Positions 1 to 10,080 of a stretch of DNA of 64,000 bases are shown one piece after another. This DNA is from Ahaetulla prasina. Taxonomy: Eukaryota; Chordata; Lepidosauria; Squamata; Colubridae. The stretch covers positions 93,632,061-93,696,060 of the forward strand of contig NC_080540.1 of NCBI RefSeq assembly GCF_028640845.1, in the 5' to 3' direction. Below the pieces are notes generated by a model. That model had not been told where the DNA came from and made no database searches. It worked only from the letters and a program-made list of their open reading frames with translations. Numbering within the stretch: the stretch's first letter is position 1; every line of letters starts with the position of its first letter. Position numbers and translations under genes: made by a program.

Positions 1-199
1 GGGGTTGGTGGGTCCGAGGTCATGGGGAGTCGGTGTTCCATTGGTGGAGGTGGTGCTATTTCCACGGTAAGGGAGGGGCAGATATGGCGGAAGTGGGGGC
101 TCATATCGTGTTAGGGGTGCGCTCGATGCTTACAGGCGATCGCGCGCCCGAGCCTCAAACTTCTCCCGTTCCCGGATGGTCAGGATCCTCAGGGCCCTG

Positions 200-1240
200 G
201 CCTTGGCTGATGTTATGCAATGCACGGTCCGTGGCCAATAAGGCCCCCTAATTCACGATCTTATTCAGGGGTGCCGCGGACCTTATGGGCATTACGGAGA
301 CCTGGTTGGGCCCAGAAGGGGCGTGCCTTGTTCAGATGTGCCCACCGGGTTTCCGAGCATTTCATCAGCCGAGGGCCAGGGTAGGGGTGGTGGGGTGGCG
401 GTTGTGATTAGAGAGAGTCTAGAGCCGAGGGAGACCACTGTACCTCAGATTGCGGGTGCGAATCCCTCTTTGTGAGATGGGGTCATAGATGTCAGATGGG
501 CTTGCTGGTGGCGTACCTGGCTCCTTGCTACGTGACAGCTGCCCTGCCCGAGCTCCTGGAGGTGCTTGCTGGGGTGGCAGTTGAGACCCCAGACTTTTAG
601 TCGTGGGGACTTTAACTTGCCATCGTCCGCCTGCCATCGACGGTAGCTCGGGAGTTCATGGCTTCCATGACGGCCTTGGACCTGACCCAAGTAGTTGATG
701 GCCCTACTCACGTTGGGGAGGCACTCTGGACCTGATTTTTGTCTCTGGTCAGTGGTTGAGAGATCTGGACTTAAAGGAAATAGTCATTGAACCTTTGTCA
801 TGGTCAGATCACTCTCTTCTTCGTCTGGACTTTCTGACCGCCATTCACCACCGCAGGGAGGCGGAGCCGACACGTTGGTTCCGTCCCAGGCGCCTGATGG
901 ACCCGGAGGGGTTCCGGACGGAGCTTGGGCCATTTCCTGAGGGTCTGGCTCACGGCTCGGCTGAGGAACTTGTTGCGGCCTGGGAACGGGCCGCGGCGGG
1001 GGCCTTAGACCGGGTCGTGCCTTTGCGGCCTCTGACCCGGCGCAGGTCCCAACCAGCTCCTTGGTTCTCCGAGGAGCTGAGAGGGATGAAGCGCCGGAGA
1101 AGACGCCTAGAGAGTTCCTGGAGGTCTAGCCGTTCAGAAGCTGATCGGACACTAGTGAAGTCCTATACTAGGGCTTACCTAGTGGCAATGAGGAAGCGAG
1201 GCCTCACGCCTCCTCCTCATTGCATCGGCAGATAACCGCC
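200..1240 (+). pseudogene. Broken APE-type endonuclease and linker of L3 copy A
   Basis: This part would nick target DNA to prime reverse transcription. Landmarks of the exonuclease/endonuclease/phosphatase fold can be read in shifting frames: NARSVANK near 218-242, ITETWLG near 290-310, GDFNLP near 605-622, TLDLIF near 722-740, and the terminal SDH (catalytic His) at 804-812. The last 160 residues (756-1235) form one open frame ending in an Arg-rich stretch (MKRRRRRLE). Upstream frames are interrupted by small indels, visible by comparison with copy D at 49300-49960 on the minus strand. No functional protein is expected. Confidence 0.85.
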
Positions 1241-1609
1241 CAGCCGCCCTGTTTGGGTGACCCGCTCCCTCCTACACCAGGGGAGCGGGATGACCCGCTG
1301 CAGGGACGTGCTGAGGAGTTTAACGGTTATCTATACGATAAAATCGCTCAGCTTCGGGATGGTTTGGACCAAGATTGCGTGATACGGGTGAGACGGCTGA
1401 GGTGGTCTTGGTGACATTGTATGGGATGAGTTTGACCCTGTCGCTCCGAGGACATGGACAGGTTGTTGGGGAGGCTGAATGCCACCACATGTTTACTGGA
1501 CCCGTGCCCTCCTGGTTGGTGCTGGCCACGCAGGAGGTGACACGAGGCTGGCTCCAGGCGATTACGAGCGCTTCTTTGGTGGAGGTGTCTTTCCGGCCGC
1601 CTTGAAAGA

Positions 1610-2972
1610 GGCGGTGGTGAGGCCCTCCTCAAGAAGCCTTCCTGACCCGCTGTTTTAGGTAATTATCGTCCGGTCTCCAACCCGCTCATGCAAGGTTGTA
1701 GAGAGTATGGTGGCATATCAGTTTCCCTTGCACCTGGATGAAACTGTCTATCTAGACCCGTTCCAGTCCGGTTTCCGACCCGGTTACAGCACGGAGACGG
1801 CTTTGGTCGCGTTGGTGGATGATCTCTGGAGGGCCAGGGATAGGGTTGTTCCTCTGCCCTGGTCCTATTAGACCTCTCAGCGGCTTTCGATACCATCGAC
1901 CATGGTATCCTGCTGCGCGGTTGGAGGGATTGGGAGTGGGAGGCACCGTTTATCGGTGGTTCTCCTCCTATCTCTCCGACCGGTCGCAGTCGGTGTTGAC
2001 AGGGGGGCAGAGGTCGGCCCCGAGGCGCCTCACTTGTGGGGTGCCGCCGGGGTCGATTCTCTCGCCCCTTCTGTTTAACATCTACATGAAGCCGCTGGGT
2101 GAGATCATCAGTGGTTTCGGTGTGAAGTACCAGCTGGATGCGGATGACACCCAGCTGTACTTTTCACACCGGACCACCCCAACGGTTATCAAGTGCTGTC
2201 CCGGTGTCTGGAGGCCGACGGGTCTGGATGGGGAGAACCAGGCTCAAGCTCAATCCCCCCAAGACAGAGTGGCTGTGGATGCCGGCATCCCGGTACAGTC
2301 AGCTAAATCCGCGGCTGACCATCGGTGGCGAGTCACTGGCCCCGATGGAGAGGGTGCGCAACTTAGGCGTCCTCCTGGATGAGCGGCTGTCTCTAGAAGA
2401 TCATTTGACGGCCGTCTCCAGGAGAGCGTTCTACCAGGTTCGCCTGGTGCGCCAGTTGCGCCTTTCTGGACCGGGAGGCCCTATGCACGGTCACTCACGC
2501 CCTCGTGACGTCTCGCCTGGATTACTGCAACGCCTCACATGGGGCTCCTTGAAGGGCATCCGGAGGCTGCAGTTAGTCAGAATGCGGCTGCGCTGGTGAT
2601 AGATGGAGCCCTCGTGGCTCCCGTGATAACACCCATCCTGCGCAGGCTGCACTGGCTACCTGTGGCCTTCCGGTGCGCTTCAAGGTTTTGGTGACCACCT
2701 TTAAAGCGCTCCATGGCATAGGGCCGGGTTATCTACGGGACCGCCTACTGCGACCAGATACCTCTCACCGACCGTGCGCTCTCACAGGAGGGACTCCTCA
2801 GGGTGCCGTCAGCTAGGCAGTGTCGTCTGGCGGCGCCCAGGAAGGGCCTTCTCTGTGGGGGCTCCCGCCCTCTGGAACGAGCTCCCCCCAGGACTCCGTC
2901 AACTTCCGGACCTTCGAACCTTCCGTCGCGAGCTCAAGACACATTTATTCATCTGTGCAGGACTGGCTTAGA
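1610..2972 (+). pseudogene. Broken reverse transcriptase and C-terminal domain of L3 copy A
   Basis: RT motifs in order are [21 protein letters not shown] near 1767-1830, AFDTIDHG near 1884-1908, [20 protein letters not shown] near 2034-2095, and the catalytic box at 2134-2148. The box reads L-D-A-D-D where copies B and D have L-Y-A-D-D, and the usual VPQGS reads VPPGS; both substitutions hit conserved RT positions. The C-terminal part ends with WNELPPGLRQLPDLRTFRRELKTHLF near 2872-2952. Several frameshifts separate these blocks, many being loss of one base from a short run relative to copies C and D. Confidence 0.85.
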
Positions 2973-3170
2973 TTTTAAATTTTATAGGGGTTTTAAATTG
3001 ATTTTTAATATTTATATTTCTATTTTTAATGATAGGGCATTGGAATAAGTTTTTTAAAGATTATTTTAATTTTGTATATTGATGTTTTATATGCCTGTGA
3101 ACCGCCCTGAGTCCTTTGGGAGATAGGGCGGTATATAAATTTAAATAATAAATAAATAAAATAAATAAAT

Positions 3171-3599
3171 TTCTTACTACTTCGATTTTGTTTGCTAATG
3201 CACCTTCTATATGTGGAGCCTAATAAGTACACTGACTGCCTTACATTCCTTTCAGAGTTTTTCAAAGAATATCTGCTTGTTACAGACTTGGCTTTACATA
3301 AAGTACAGCGTATGACAGTGACATAGAAGAATTGTACTAAGGAAAATGTACTTATTATCATTCACACTGGCACTTTTCAAAGTCAACATTCAAAGCTGAA
3401 ATACAATACTAGTAGATATCCAACCACAAGACTATAAAATAACTGCCCTTCAGGTCTATATTATAATGATAACAAGTTGAATAATGGCAGCCTCCCTGAC
3501 AAAGGTTTCTAGTTAAAATAAATAACATGAGAGAAGAAAAACCAGGCTGGTAAGAAATTAACTCATAATATGTAGTGACTCTGTGGCTATTATGAGTTA
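3171..3599. other. AT-rich spacer, nothing recognised
   Basis: Lies between the L3 tail and the ACATA-repeat tail of the CR1 copy. I see no coding signature and no repeat family I can name. Confidence 0.5.
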
Positions 3600-4095
3600 T
3601 AACATACATAACATAACATAACATAACATCAGAGTTGGAAGGGACCTTGGAGGCCTTCTAGTCCAACCCCCTGCCCAGGCAGGAAACCCTACACCATCTC
3701 AGTCAGATGGTTATCCAACATTTTCTTAAAAATTTCCAGTGTTGGAGCATTCACAACTTCTGAAGGCAAGTCGTTCCACTTATTAATTGTTCTAACTGTC
3801 AGGAAATTTCTCCTTAGTTCTAAGTTGCTTCTTTCTTTGACCAGTTTCCACCCATTGCTTCTTGTTCTACCCTCAGGTGCTTTGGTGAACAGCCTGACTC
3901 CCTCTTCTTTGTGGCAGCCCCTAAGATATTGGAACACAGCTATCATGTCTCCCCTAGTCCTTCTTTTTGTTAAACTAGACATACCCAGTTCCTGCAACCG
4001 TTCTTCATATGTTTTATCCTCCAGTCCCCTAATCATCTTTGTTGCTCTTCTCTGCACTCTTTCTAGAGTCTCAACATCTTTTTTACATCGTGGCG
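3600..4095 (-). mobile_element. CR1 LINE, 5'-truncated 3' end
   Basis: On the minus strand this is the 3' end of a CR1 element: the C-terminal RT region, then the family signature around GTTGGACTAGAAGGCCTCCA (reverse complement at about 3645-3665), and an (ATGTT)n tail that appears on the plus strand as (ACATA)n at 3600-3629. The coding part is open from 4057 to 3689. The same 3' signature recurs at 27302-27465, 28268-29372, 49995-50170, 50240-50745 and 62880-63005, so CR1 is a common family here. Confidence 0.9.
3689..4057 (-). pseudogene. CR1 reverse transcriptase C-terminal fragment (122 aa, open)
   Basis: An uninterrupted 122-residue frame that begins at a chance Met in QRRATKMIRGLEDKTYEERL and ends in FKKMLDNHLTEMV. 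Landmarks are RRATKMIRGLED, LGMSSLTKRRTRGDMIAVF, RTRSNGWKLV, LRRNFLTVRTINKWNDLP and EVVNAPTLEIFKKML. All belong to the C-terminal region of CR1 ORF2, downstream of the catalytic palm. Endonuclease and palm are missing, so this is a truncated relic despite its open frame. Confidence 0.88.
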
Positions 4096-4330
4096 ACCAA
4101 AACTGGTTATGTTTTGGTGTTATTTTTATATTTAGAGTGATTGGGTTAATTTTTGTGGGGAATTGATGGTGTTGGTTATGGAAATTTTATATTACTATTT
4201 TAAACTACTGGGCATTTGAGTATGACCAGTATATAAAGCTAATTTATAAATCAAAAATAAATAAATTCAATTGTTCAACAGAACTTCTTTCCACCAGGGA
4301 GTAAATTTCTGCAGATTTAGATACATCAGA

Positions 4331-4703
4331 CAGGTAATCATCAATTTACAACCATTTGTTTAGCAATAATTTGAAGTTACAACAGCACTGAAAAGAGTGA
4401 CTTACAACTAGTCCTCATGGTTGCAACATTATAGCATCCCCACATTCACATGATCAAAATTTGGGTGTTTGGGAATGTATTTACAACAGTTGCAGCATCA
4501 CAAGGTCATGTGATACCTATTTGCAACTTTCCCAGCCAGCTTCCAAGAAACAAACTCAACCAGATTCACTCAACAACTGCAGTGGTCTGCTGAATAACCA
4601 CTGCAAAAAAGGTCATAAAATTGAGCACAGCTCAGTTAACAACTGCCTTGCTAAGCAACAGATATTCTGATCCCAATTGTGGTCGTAAGTAGAGGACTAC
4701 CTA
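4331..4703 (+). mobile_element. Short Tigger-like DNA element (non-autonomous)
   Basis: About 373 bp with imperfect terminal inverted repeats: the left end starts CAGGTAATCATC, the right end reads GAGGACTACCTA. The interior is full of repeated TTAACAAC/TTACAAC words. Related copies lie at 19415, 57482-57874 and 61082-61474. The tip CAGGTAGTCCTCGACTTAC and a flanking TA (clear at 19413-19414 and 57875-57876) suggest a mariner/Tigger-type miniature element. It has no transposase. Family assignment is by inspection only. Confidence 0.6.
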
Positions 4704-6578
4704 TAATTATGTATCAGAAAGAGTAATTCTTGATCTTCTCTTATATGAAGAATGTTTTCTAGAAATTGGAATTGAACAGGTAGCCAAAGCCCGTTCATTG
4801 CATCTTGAAAAAATGTATTATATAATAATAAGTTTTATTAAGTTGATACCTTAATTTTACTATTACATTATATAATAACCACAATTAATATCATGGTAGC
4901 TGACAAAAATAACTTTGTAAAAATTTTAACATAATAGCCTAAAATGAGATAAGGTTATTTAGCCAACCCCAAGTACTAAATGAAAACATTTAACTAATGG
5001 ATGCAAAGATTATTCTTTTTAGTAATAATCTATAATTTGACATCTGTAGCATTTGGATCCCTTAAGTCCTAGTTGCTGTCTGTAAGAGTCAATTTATTCT
5101 TGGATGCATCTCTCTTTCGCTCTCTGGTAGCTATTCCACATATTCTGATAAGCTCAAGGCCAAACTCTGTTTGAAACTAAATAGCTTTGAATCAAGGACA
5201 GTGGTAGGCTGTTTACTCAATTATTAACTCTAGGAGGAACCGAGAATACAAATGAGAAATGATTTAAACTATTGGATTTTGACTCTGCTTCTCAAGAGAA
5301 CAATATTTATGCTACTCATATGTGTCATCTCAAAATGTATGTCTATTTTCCCATTTGCCATACATAGCCAATTACAAAACCAATTGTTTACCATAAAGAA
5401 AACAGAAGGGATTGCATCAAAGTCACAACTTTTTACTGCCTTTCCAAAACAAATATAGCTACCTACTAGTCTTTTTTTTTCCCCAAAGAATATCCATGGA
5501 TTTTACGTGGGCCAAATAGAGGTGATACCAGAAGTTCATACCTCATTTCTGCACTGTTATCAGCTTTCATGATTCTTTTTTTTTAATCCAAAGAATCTTT
5601 AAAAATCCAGTGAGGAAACAAGCTTAGCATGATTCATTTCTGTTTACTACCAATGTGTATACTTCTGGGACTTTAAATATTCCTGTTTCTTTATTGTATG
5701 TAAAACTTATATCACAATTTGCTTAAAACTAAATATTTATAGAAATCACCAGTAGTTAAATGCAGCTACTTTGGCTGGAAGTTTCCTCTAAACTCTATTC
5801 TCCATAGAGACTATTCTGAGAAAACTTATTCCCTATGATTCTTATGTTTTTTCATGTTAACAAAACAGAAAATTTATATCAGAATGCTGCATATGAATCC
5901 TTTACTATTCTTGGGATCCTATACCATACAAAGCCATAATGAAGTATCTGTGAATTCAGATATTTTACAGCTTACACTATATGTGAATTGAAATATATTG
6001 ATAAAAATACCTTAGCACAGTATCATTGCAGCCACTACAATTGGAATAAACTGCTATGCTTAGATAATTTCTAGCACTGTATAATGCTTTGAGTTTGATT
6101 TAGAAGTTCTGCTTTGTTTTTGAACAAGCAGATATCAAACAGTAATTGACATCAGCTCATTAAACCAGCCACATCTGTCTCCAGGACTGCACAGCTGTTG
6201 CAGACAGCTATTATATGCCACTTGGCAGTCTTTATTTACATTGTTATATCTCTTGAAAATATATGAACAATTTGAATATTTAATTTCTAGTCCTACAAGC
6301 AACCAATGACTCTTTAAAAAGTCCTTATTAATAACTCTGAGTCCATTATCATTTACTGAAAATTAAACAGCAGATTTATCAGGTTTAAGGATCTAAACTT
6401 CAGCAATAATTATTAAAACTAGTACCTGACGAATATTATCCTACCATAGATAATAACTACAAGCGTTTAAAATTGATCTTGCAAAATGCTGAGTCACACA
6501 TATAGAATGAAAATGTATGGTGCACCAACATGTATAGAGGTTATTGTGGCTAAAATGTATATTCAAAAAATCAGTCAC
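4704..6578. other. AT-rich unique sequence
   Basis: About 1.9 kb, low GC, with stops in all frames except short random ORFs. No conserved protein motif, RNA gene or named repeat was recognised. Confidence 0.5.
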
Positions 6579-6785
6579 ATGCAAGAAAAACGTACTGAAT
6601 TTTACAAAAAGTAATTAGATATGATGATAAGTTGCATTATTAGCTACATGCATATTAACAGAAGGAACTCACTTACTTGTAAAATAATGAAATAAAATTG
6701 GTATGTAGTAGCAATTAACATGTTAAATCCATGCAAAACTTTCTATGGGATATCAGAATGATTTGTATGTATGTGTATGTGTGTG

Positions 6786-7921
6786 TGAAAGAGAGTCCTG
6801 GAAGCCGTCTTTTACTTTGGATCTTCAGGGCTGCCACATTTACTGCTGTGGGAAACTGGGAGGGAGGATTGTATGGAGTTGGGGAGATATCTAGCCATAA
6901 TAACATTCTTTTCTTTGAGGGTCAAAGACATCTTGCCCTGCACCTGCAGGGGTGTGACTGGGAGGCATCTCCAGTTGGGACGGTGCATTGATTGGACCTA
7001 TGTGATGGACATGTGGGTGCTGGAGCAGGAACTTGGATTTTATTTTGGATGGGGAAAATATGGAAGCTTTCAGATTTGGGTTTTCCCAAATATGATATGT
7101 CTAATAAGGAACTTGAAGCCTCGGAGACTTCTTTCATTGGGGGTGTTACTTGGAATCCTGAATTAACCCGAATCTCCTTTAAACTTCAATCAGCTCCCCA
7201 GATACTGGGTTGCTGTCTGGGGTCTTGAGCCCCAAACATCGACCCGAAACCAGGTGGTGTGAAGACTCAGAGAAGATGGAGGAAGACAAAGCGGCCACAG
7301 AGAGAGCCACAGGGGCTGGTTCTCAACATCGGCGAATGATGTTGAGACCATCTACCTGGAAGCGGAGAGGCTGCAGAAAGGTAATGCGAACTGGGTGCTT
7401 GGCCCAAAAAGGCGGTGCTTGAGCAAGCTGCCAACTGAATCTAACCCTATGGTGCGAAGCAGTGGGAGCTGCGCCACTCCAGGAGATGATAACTCAGGCA
7501 ATGATGTCAGAACTGCAGATGCATGGAAGCAGAGCGGAGCAGATCCCAACCCTCGAGTAGAGGGTAGCAGGACAAGAGTGCTGCAAGCACTCCCAAGAAT
7601 AGGGATTCCCTCTGCTGTCACGCAGCAAGTCGCTAGCCAGCCTCCCGGAGAAGTTCGGAAGTTCAGCCAACACAGCATGGGCTCAGTTCAACCCCTTGGG
7701 ACCGAGCAGCCCAGATGGGTCCTGACTCAGCCTACATTCACCTTCCCGAGCCAGGAAGCCGCAGCACCACTGAGCACAACATCTACCTTCTTTCACTCAG
7801 CACAGAGCGATTCGTTCCATAACCCAGATGTGCCAATAGGCCATCTCTAATAAAATGGAATTTTGAGGAATTTTTATCCTTGGAGTCTTCTTTTGTTGGG
7901 GTGTTTCTTGGAACCCTGACA
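6786..7921 (+). mobile_element. Compact LTR-type element, copy in duplication unit 1
   Basis: About 1136 bp inserted in a TG repeat. It starts TGAAAGAGAG and ends CCCTGACA, and is flanked on both sides by GTGTG (6781-6785 and 7922-7926), which fits a 5-bp target duplication although the TG context weakens this. A putative 5' LTR runs 6786-7162. Its last ~60 bases (TAATAAGG ... GGAGACTTCTTTCATTGGGG ... TTGGAATCCTGA) resemble the last ~75 bases of the element (CTAATAAAATGG ... GGAGTCTTCTTTTGTTGGGG ... TTGGAACCCTGACA), but the upstream parts differ. An AATAAA signal lies near 7850. The internal part holds a short gag-like frame. No pol or env is present. Confidence 0.55.
7276..7847 (+). pseudogene. 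Gag-like frame of the compact LTR element, unit 1 (disrupted)
   Basis: Starts MEEDKAATERATGAGS at 7276. Relative to unit 2, an 8-bp insertion near 7320-7332 throws it out of frame. A downstream frame (from 7395) stays open to a stop at 7848-7850, overlapping the start of the terminal repeat. No zinc knuckle, protease or RT motif is visible. The position after a 5' LTR and the acidic N-terminus with a helix-like LEAERLQK segment suggest a gag remnant, but I cannot name the family. Confidence 0.35.
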
Positions 7922-7980
7922 GTGTGTGTGTGTTTCTGGAGGAATGAGCAAAGAATTCTGGATGTGTACTGTATACCAAG

Positions 7981-8130
7981 GAATGTGGTGGCTCAGTGGC
8001 TAAGACGATGAGTTTGTCGATCAAAAGGTCAGCAGTTCAGTGGTTCGAATCCCCAGTGCTGCGTAATGGGTTGAGCTCCTGTTACTTGTCCCAGCTTCTG
8101 CCAACCTAGCAGTTCCAAAGCACGTAAAAA
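7981..8130 (+). mobile_element. Sauria SINE, 5' part only (cut by the tandem duplication)
   Basis: The tRNA-like head reads GTGGCTCAGTGGCTAAGACG (A-box region) followed by GGTTCGAATCC (B box at 8042-8052), then the body up to the duplication junction. Its left flank TATACCAAG (7972-7980) matches the right flank of the complete copy at 9861-9869. The original insertion is therefore one event, later split by duplication. Confidence 0.92.
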
Positions 8131-8335
8131 ATGCAAGAAAAACGTACTGAATTTTACAAAAAGTAATTAGATATGATGATAAGTTGCATTATTAGCTACA
8201 TGCATATTAACAGAAGGAACTCACTTACTTGTAAAATAATGAAATAAAATTGGTATGTAGTAGCAATTAACATGTTAAATCCATGCAAAACTTTCTATGG
8301 GATATCAGAATGATTTGTATGTATGTGTGTGTGTG

Positions 8336-9473
8336 TGAAAGAGAGTCCTGGAAGCCGTCTTTTACTTTGGATCTTCAGGGCTGCCACATTTACTGCTGTG
8401 GGAAATTGGGAGGGAGGATTGTATGGAGTTGGGGAGATATCTAGCCATAATAACATTCTTTTCTTTGAGGGTCAAAGACATCTTACCCTGCACCTGCAGG
8501 GGTGTGACTGGGAGGCATCTCCAGTTGGGACGGTGCATTGATTGGACCTATGTGATGGACATGTGGGTGCTGGAGCAGGAACTTGGATTTTATTTTGGAT
8601 GGGGAAAATATGGAAGCTTTCAGATTTGGGTTTTCCCAAATATGATATGTCTAATAAGGAACTTGAAGCCTCGGAGACTTCTTTCGTTGGGGGGTGTTAC
8701 TTGGAACCCTGACATTAACCCAAATCTCCTTTAAAATTCAGTCAGCTCCCTGGACTCTGGGTTGCTGTCTGGGGTCCTGAGTCCTGAACATTGATCTGAA
8801 ACCAGGTGGTGTGAAGACTCAGGGAAGATGGAGGAAGACAAAGCGGCCACAGAGAGAGCCACAGGGGCTGGTTCGGCGAATGATGTTGAGACCATCTACC
8901 TGGAAGCGGAGAGGCTGCAGAAAGGTAATGCGAACTGGGTCTTGGCCCAAAAAGGTGGTGCTTGAGCAAGCTGCCAACTGAATCTAACCCTATGGTGCGA
9001 AGCAGTGGGAGCTGCGCCACTCCAGGAGATGATAACTCAGGCAATGATGTCAGAACTGCAGATGCATGGAAGCAGAGCGGAGCAGATCCCAACCCTCGAG
9101 TAGAGGGTAGCAGGACAAGAATGCTGCAAGCACTCCCAAGAATGGGGATTCCCTCTGCTGTCACACAGCAAGTCGCTAGCCAGCCTCCCGGAGAAGTTTG
9201 GAAGTTCAGCCAACACAGCATGGGCTCAGTTCAACCCTTGGGACCGAGCAGCCCAGATGGGTCCTGATTCAGCCTACATTCACCTTCCCGAGCCAGGAAG
9301 CCGCAGCACCACTGAGCACGACATCTACCTTCTTTCACTCAGCACAGAGCGATTCGTTCCATAACCCAGATGTTCCAATAGGCCATCTCTAATAAAATGG
9401 AATTTTGAGGAATTTTTATCCTTGGAGTCTTCTTTTGTTGGGGTGTTTCTTGGAACCCTGACAGTGTGTGTGT
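8336..9473 (+). mobile_element. Compact LTR-type element, copy in duplication unit 2
   Basis: Counterpart of 6786-7921, flanked by GTGTG on both sides. The putative 5' LTR is 8336-8714 (379 bp) and retains the terminal GGAACCCTGACA, identical to the element's 3' terminus at 9462-9473, so the shared LTR end is clearer here than in unit 1. The following base run TTAACCC is not a primer-binding site I recognise. Confidence 0.55.
8828..8965 (+). pseudogene. 45-residue gag-like ORF of the compact LTR element, unit 2
   Basis: Reads MEEDKAATERATGAGS, then ANDVETIYLEAERLQK and ends NWVLAQKGGA-stop. Unlike unit 1 it has no 8-bp insertion. Beyond the stop, other frames show stretches such as EMITQAMMSELQMHG and EKFGSSANTAWAQFNPW that could be a continuation broken by indels. 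Helix-rich and without known motifs; a gag N-terminus is an inference from position. Confidence 0.35.
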
Positions 9474-9522
9474 GTTTCTGGAGGAATGAGCAAAGAATTC
9501 TGGATGTGTACTGTATACCAAG

Positions 9523-9860
9523 GAATGTGGTGGCTCAGTGGCTAAGACGATGAGTTTGTCGATCAAAAGGTCAGCAGTTCAGTGGTTCGAATCCCCAGTG
9601 CTGCGTAATGGGTTGAGCTCCTGTTACTTGTCCCAGCTTCTGCCAACCTAGCAGTTCCAAAGCACGTAAAAAATGCAAGAAGAAAAATAGGGACCACTTT
9701 TGGTGGGAAGGTAATAGCCTTTGGCGTTTAGTCATGCCGGCCACATGACTATCGAGACATCTTCGGACAGAGCTGGCTCTTCAGCTTTGAAACGGAGATG
9801 AGCACCGTCCCCTAGAGTCAGGAATGACTAGCACATATCTGCAAGGGGAACTTTTACCTT
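9523..9860 (+). mobile_element. Sauria SINE, complete copy
   Basis: About 338 bp: tRNA-like head (A-box region near 9532-9545, B box GGTTCGAATCC near 9584-9594), central body with CCCAGCTTCTGCCAACCTAG, a Bov-B-like tail with GGCTCTTCAGCTTTGAAACGG, and the terminal TTACCTTT. It is flanked by TATACCAAG at 9514-9522 and 9861-9869 (9-bp target duplication). RNA polymerase III would transcribe such an element; mobilisation depends on a Bov-B LINE enzyme supplied in trans. Confidence 0.95.
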
Positions 9861-9917
9861 TATACCAAGAATATATACTTCCAGAAAGGTCACACAGCTA
9901 TCCAGCTAAAATGTACT

Positions 9918-10080
9918 AAAATATATTTATTTATTTATTTTATTTTATTTGTTAATTAAATTTATCCCCATCTTACAAGAAGTGACCCTGGGTGGCATAC
10001 AATATTCAATAAAAATATATATATAGAAAAACAGGCATTTAAAAATATAAAAACCAGCATTAGAAATTGAGATAATTAAA
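9918..10080 (-). mobile_element. Degraded LINE 3' end (CR1/L2-like)
   Basis: On the plus strand it begins (TTTA)n, then TTTATCCCCATCTTACAAGA and CCCTGGGTGGCATACAAT, which is a decayed version of the inverted CCGCCC...GGGCGG 3' terminus of CR1/L2/L3-type LINEs. Similar relics occur at 46318-46560 and 62165-62285. No coding sequence is left. Confidence 0.5.

Larger units (their letters stand above)
1..3170 (+). mobile_element. L3-clade (CR1 superfamily) LINE, copy A, endonuclease to 3' tail
   Basis: Non-LTR retrotransposon of about 3.2 kb, cut by the window start. Pieces in order are an APE-type endonuclease (about 200-840), a linker (850-1600), reverse transcriptase (1610-2400), a C-terminal domain (2400-2972) and an AT-rich 3' UTR. 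The 3' end carries the family's GC-rich hairpin (CCGCCCTGAGTCC ... GGGCGG, about 3102-3135) and an (AATAAATA)n tail. The wording [21 protein letters not shown] is what I know from vertebrate L3 elements. The reading frame is broken many times, so it is dead as written. Copies C and D in this window are close relatives and copy B is a more distant subfamily. The element is GC-rich against an AT-rich background. Confidence 0.9.
6579..8130 (+). repeat. Direct tandem duplication, unit 1 (1552 bp)
   Basis: Nearly identical to 8131-9672. The unit starts at ATGCAAGAAAAACG and includes an LTR element plus the first 150 bp of a Sauria SINE, where it is cut. Small differences include an 8-bp insertion near 7320-7332 and a few substitutions, so the duplication is recent but not brand new. 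Confidence 0.93.
8131..9672 (+). repeat. Direct tandem duplication, unit 2 (1542 bp)
   Basis: Second copy of 6579-8130. It joins unit 1 inside a SINE: the SINE sequence GTAAAAAATGCAAG passes directly into AAAAACG, which otherwise occurs at 6585. The shared word ATGCAAGA at 6579, 8131 and 9673 is the microhomology at the junction. The SINE is complete only at the end of this unit. Confidence 0.93.
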
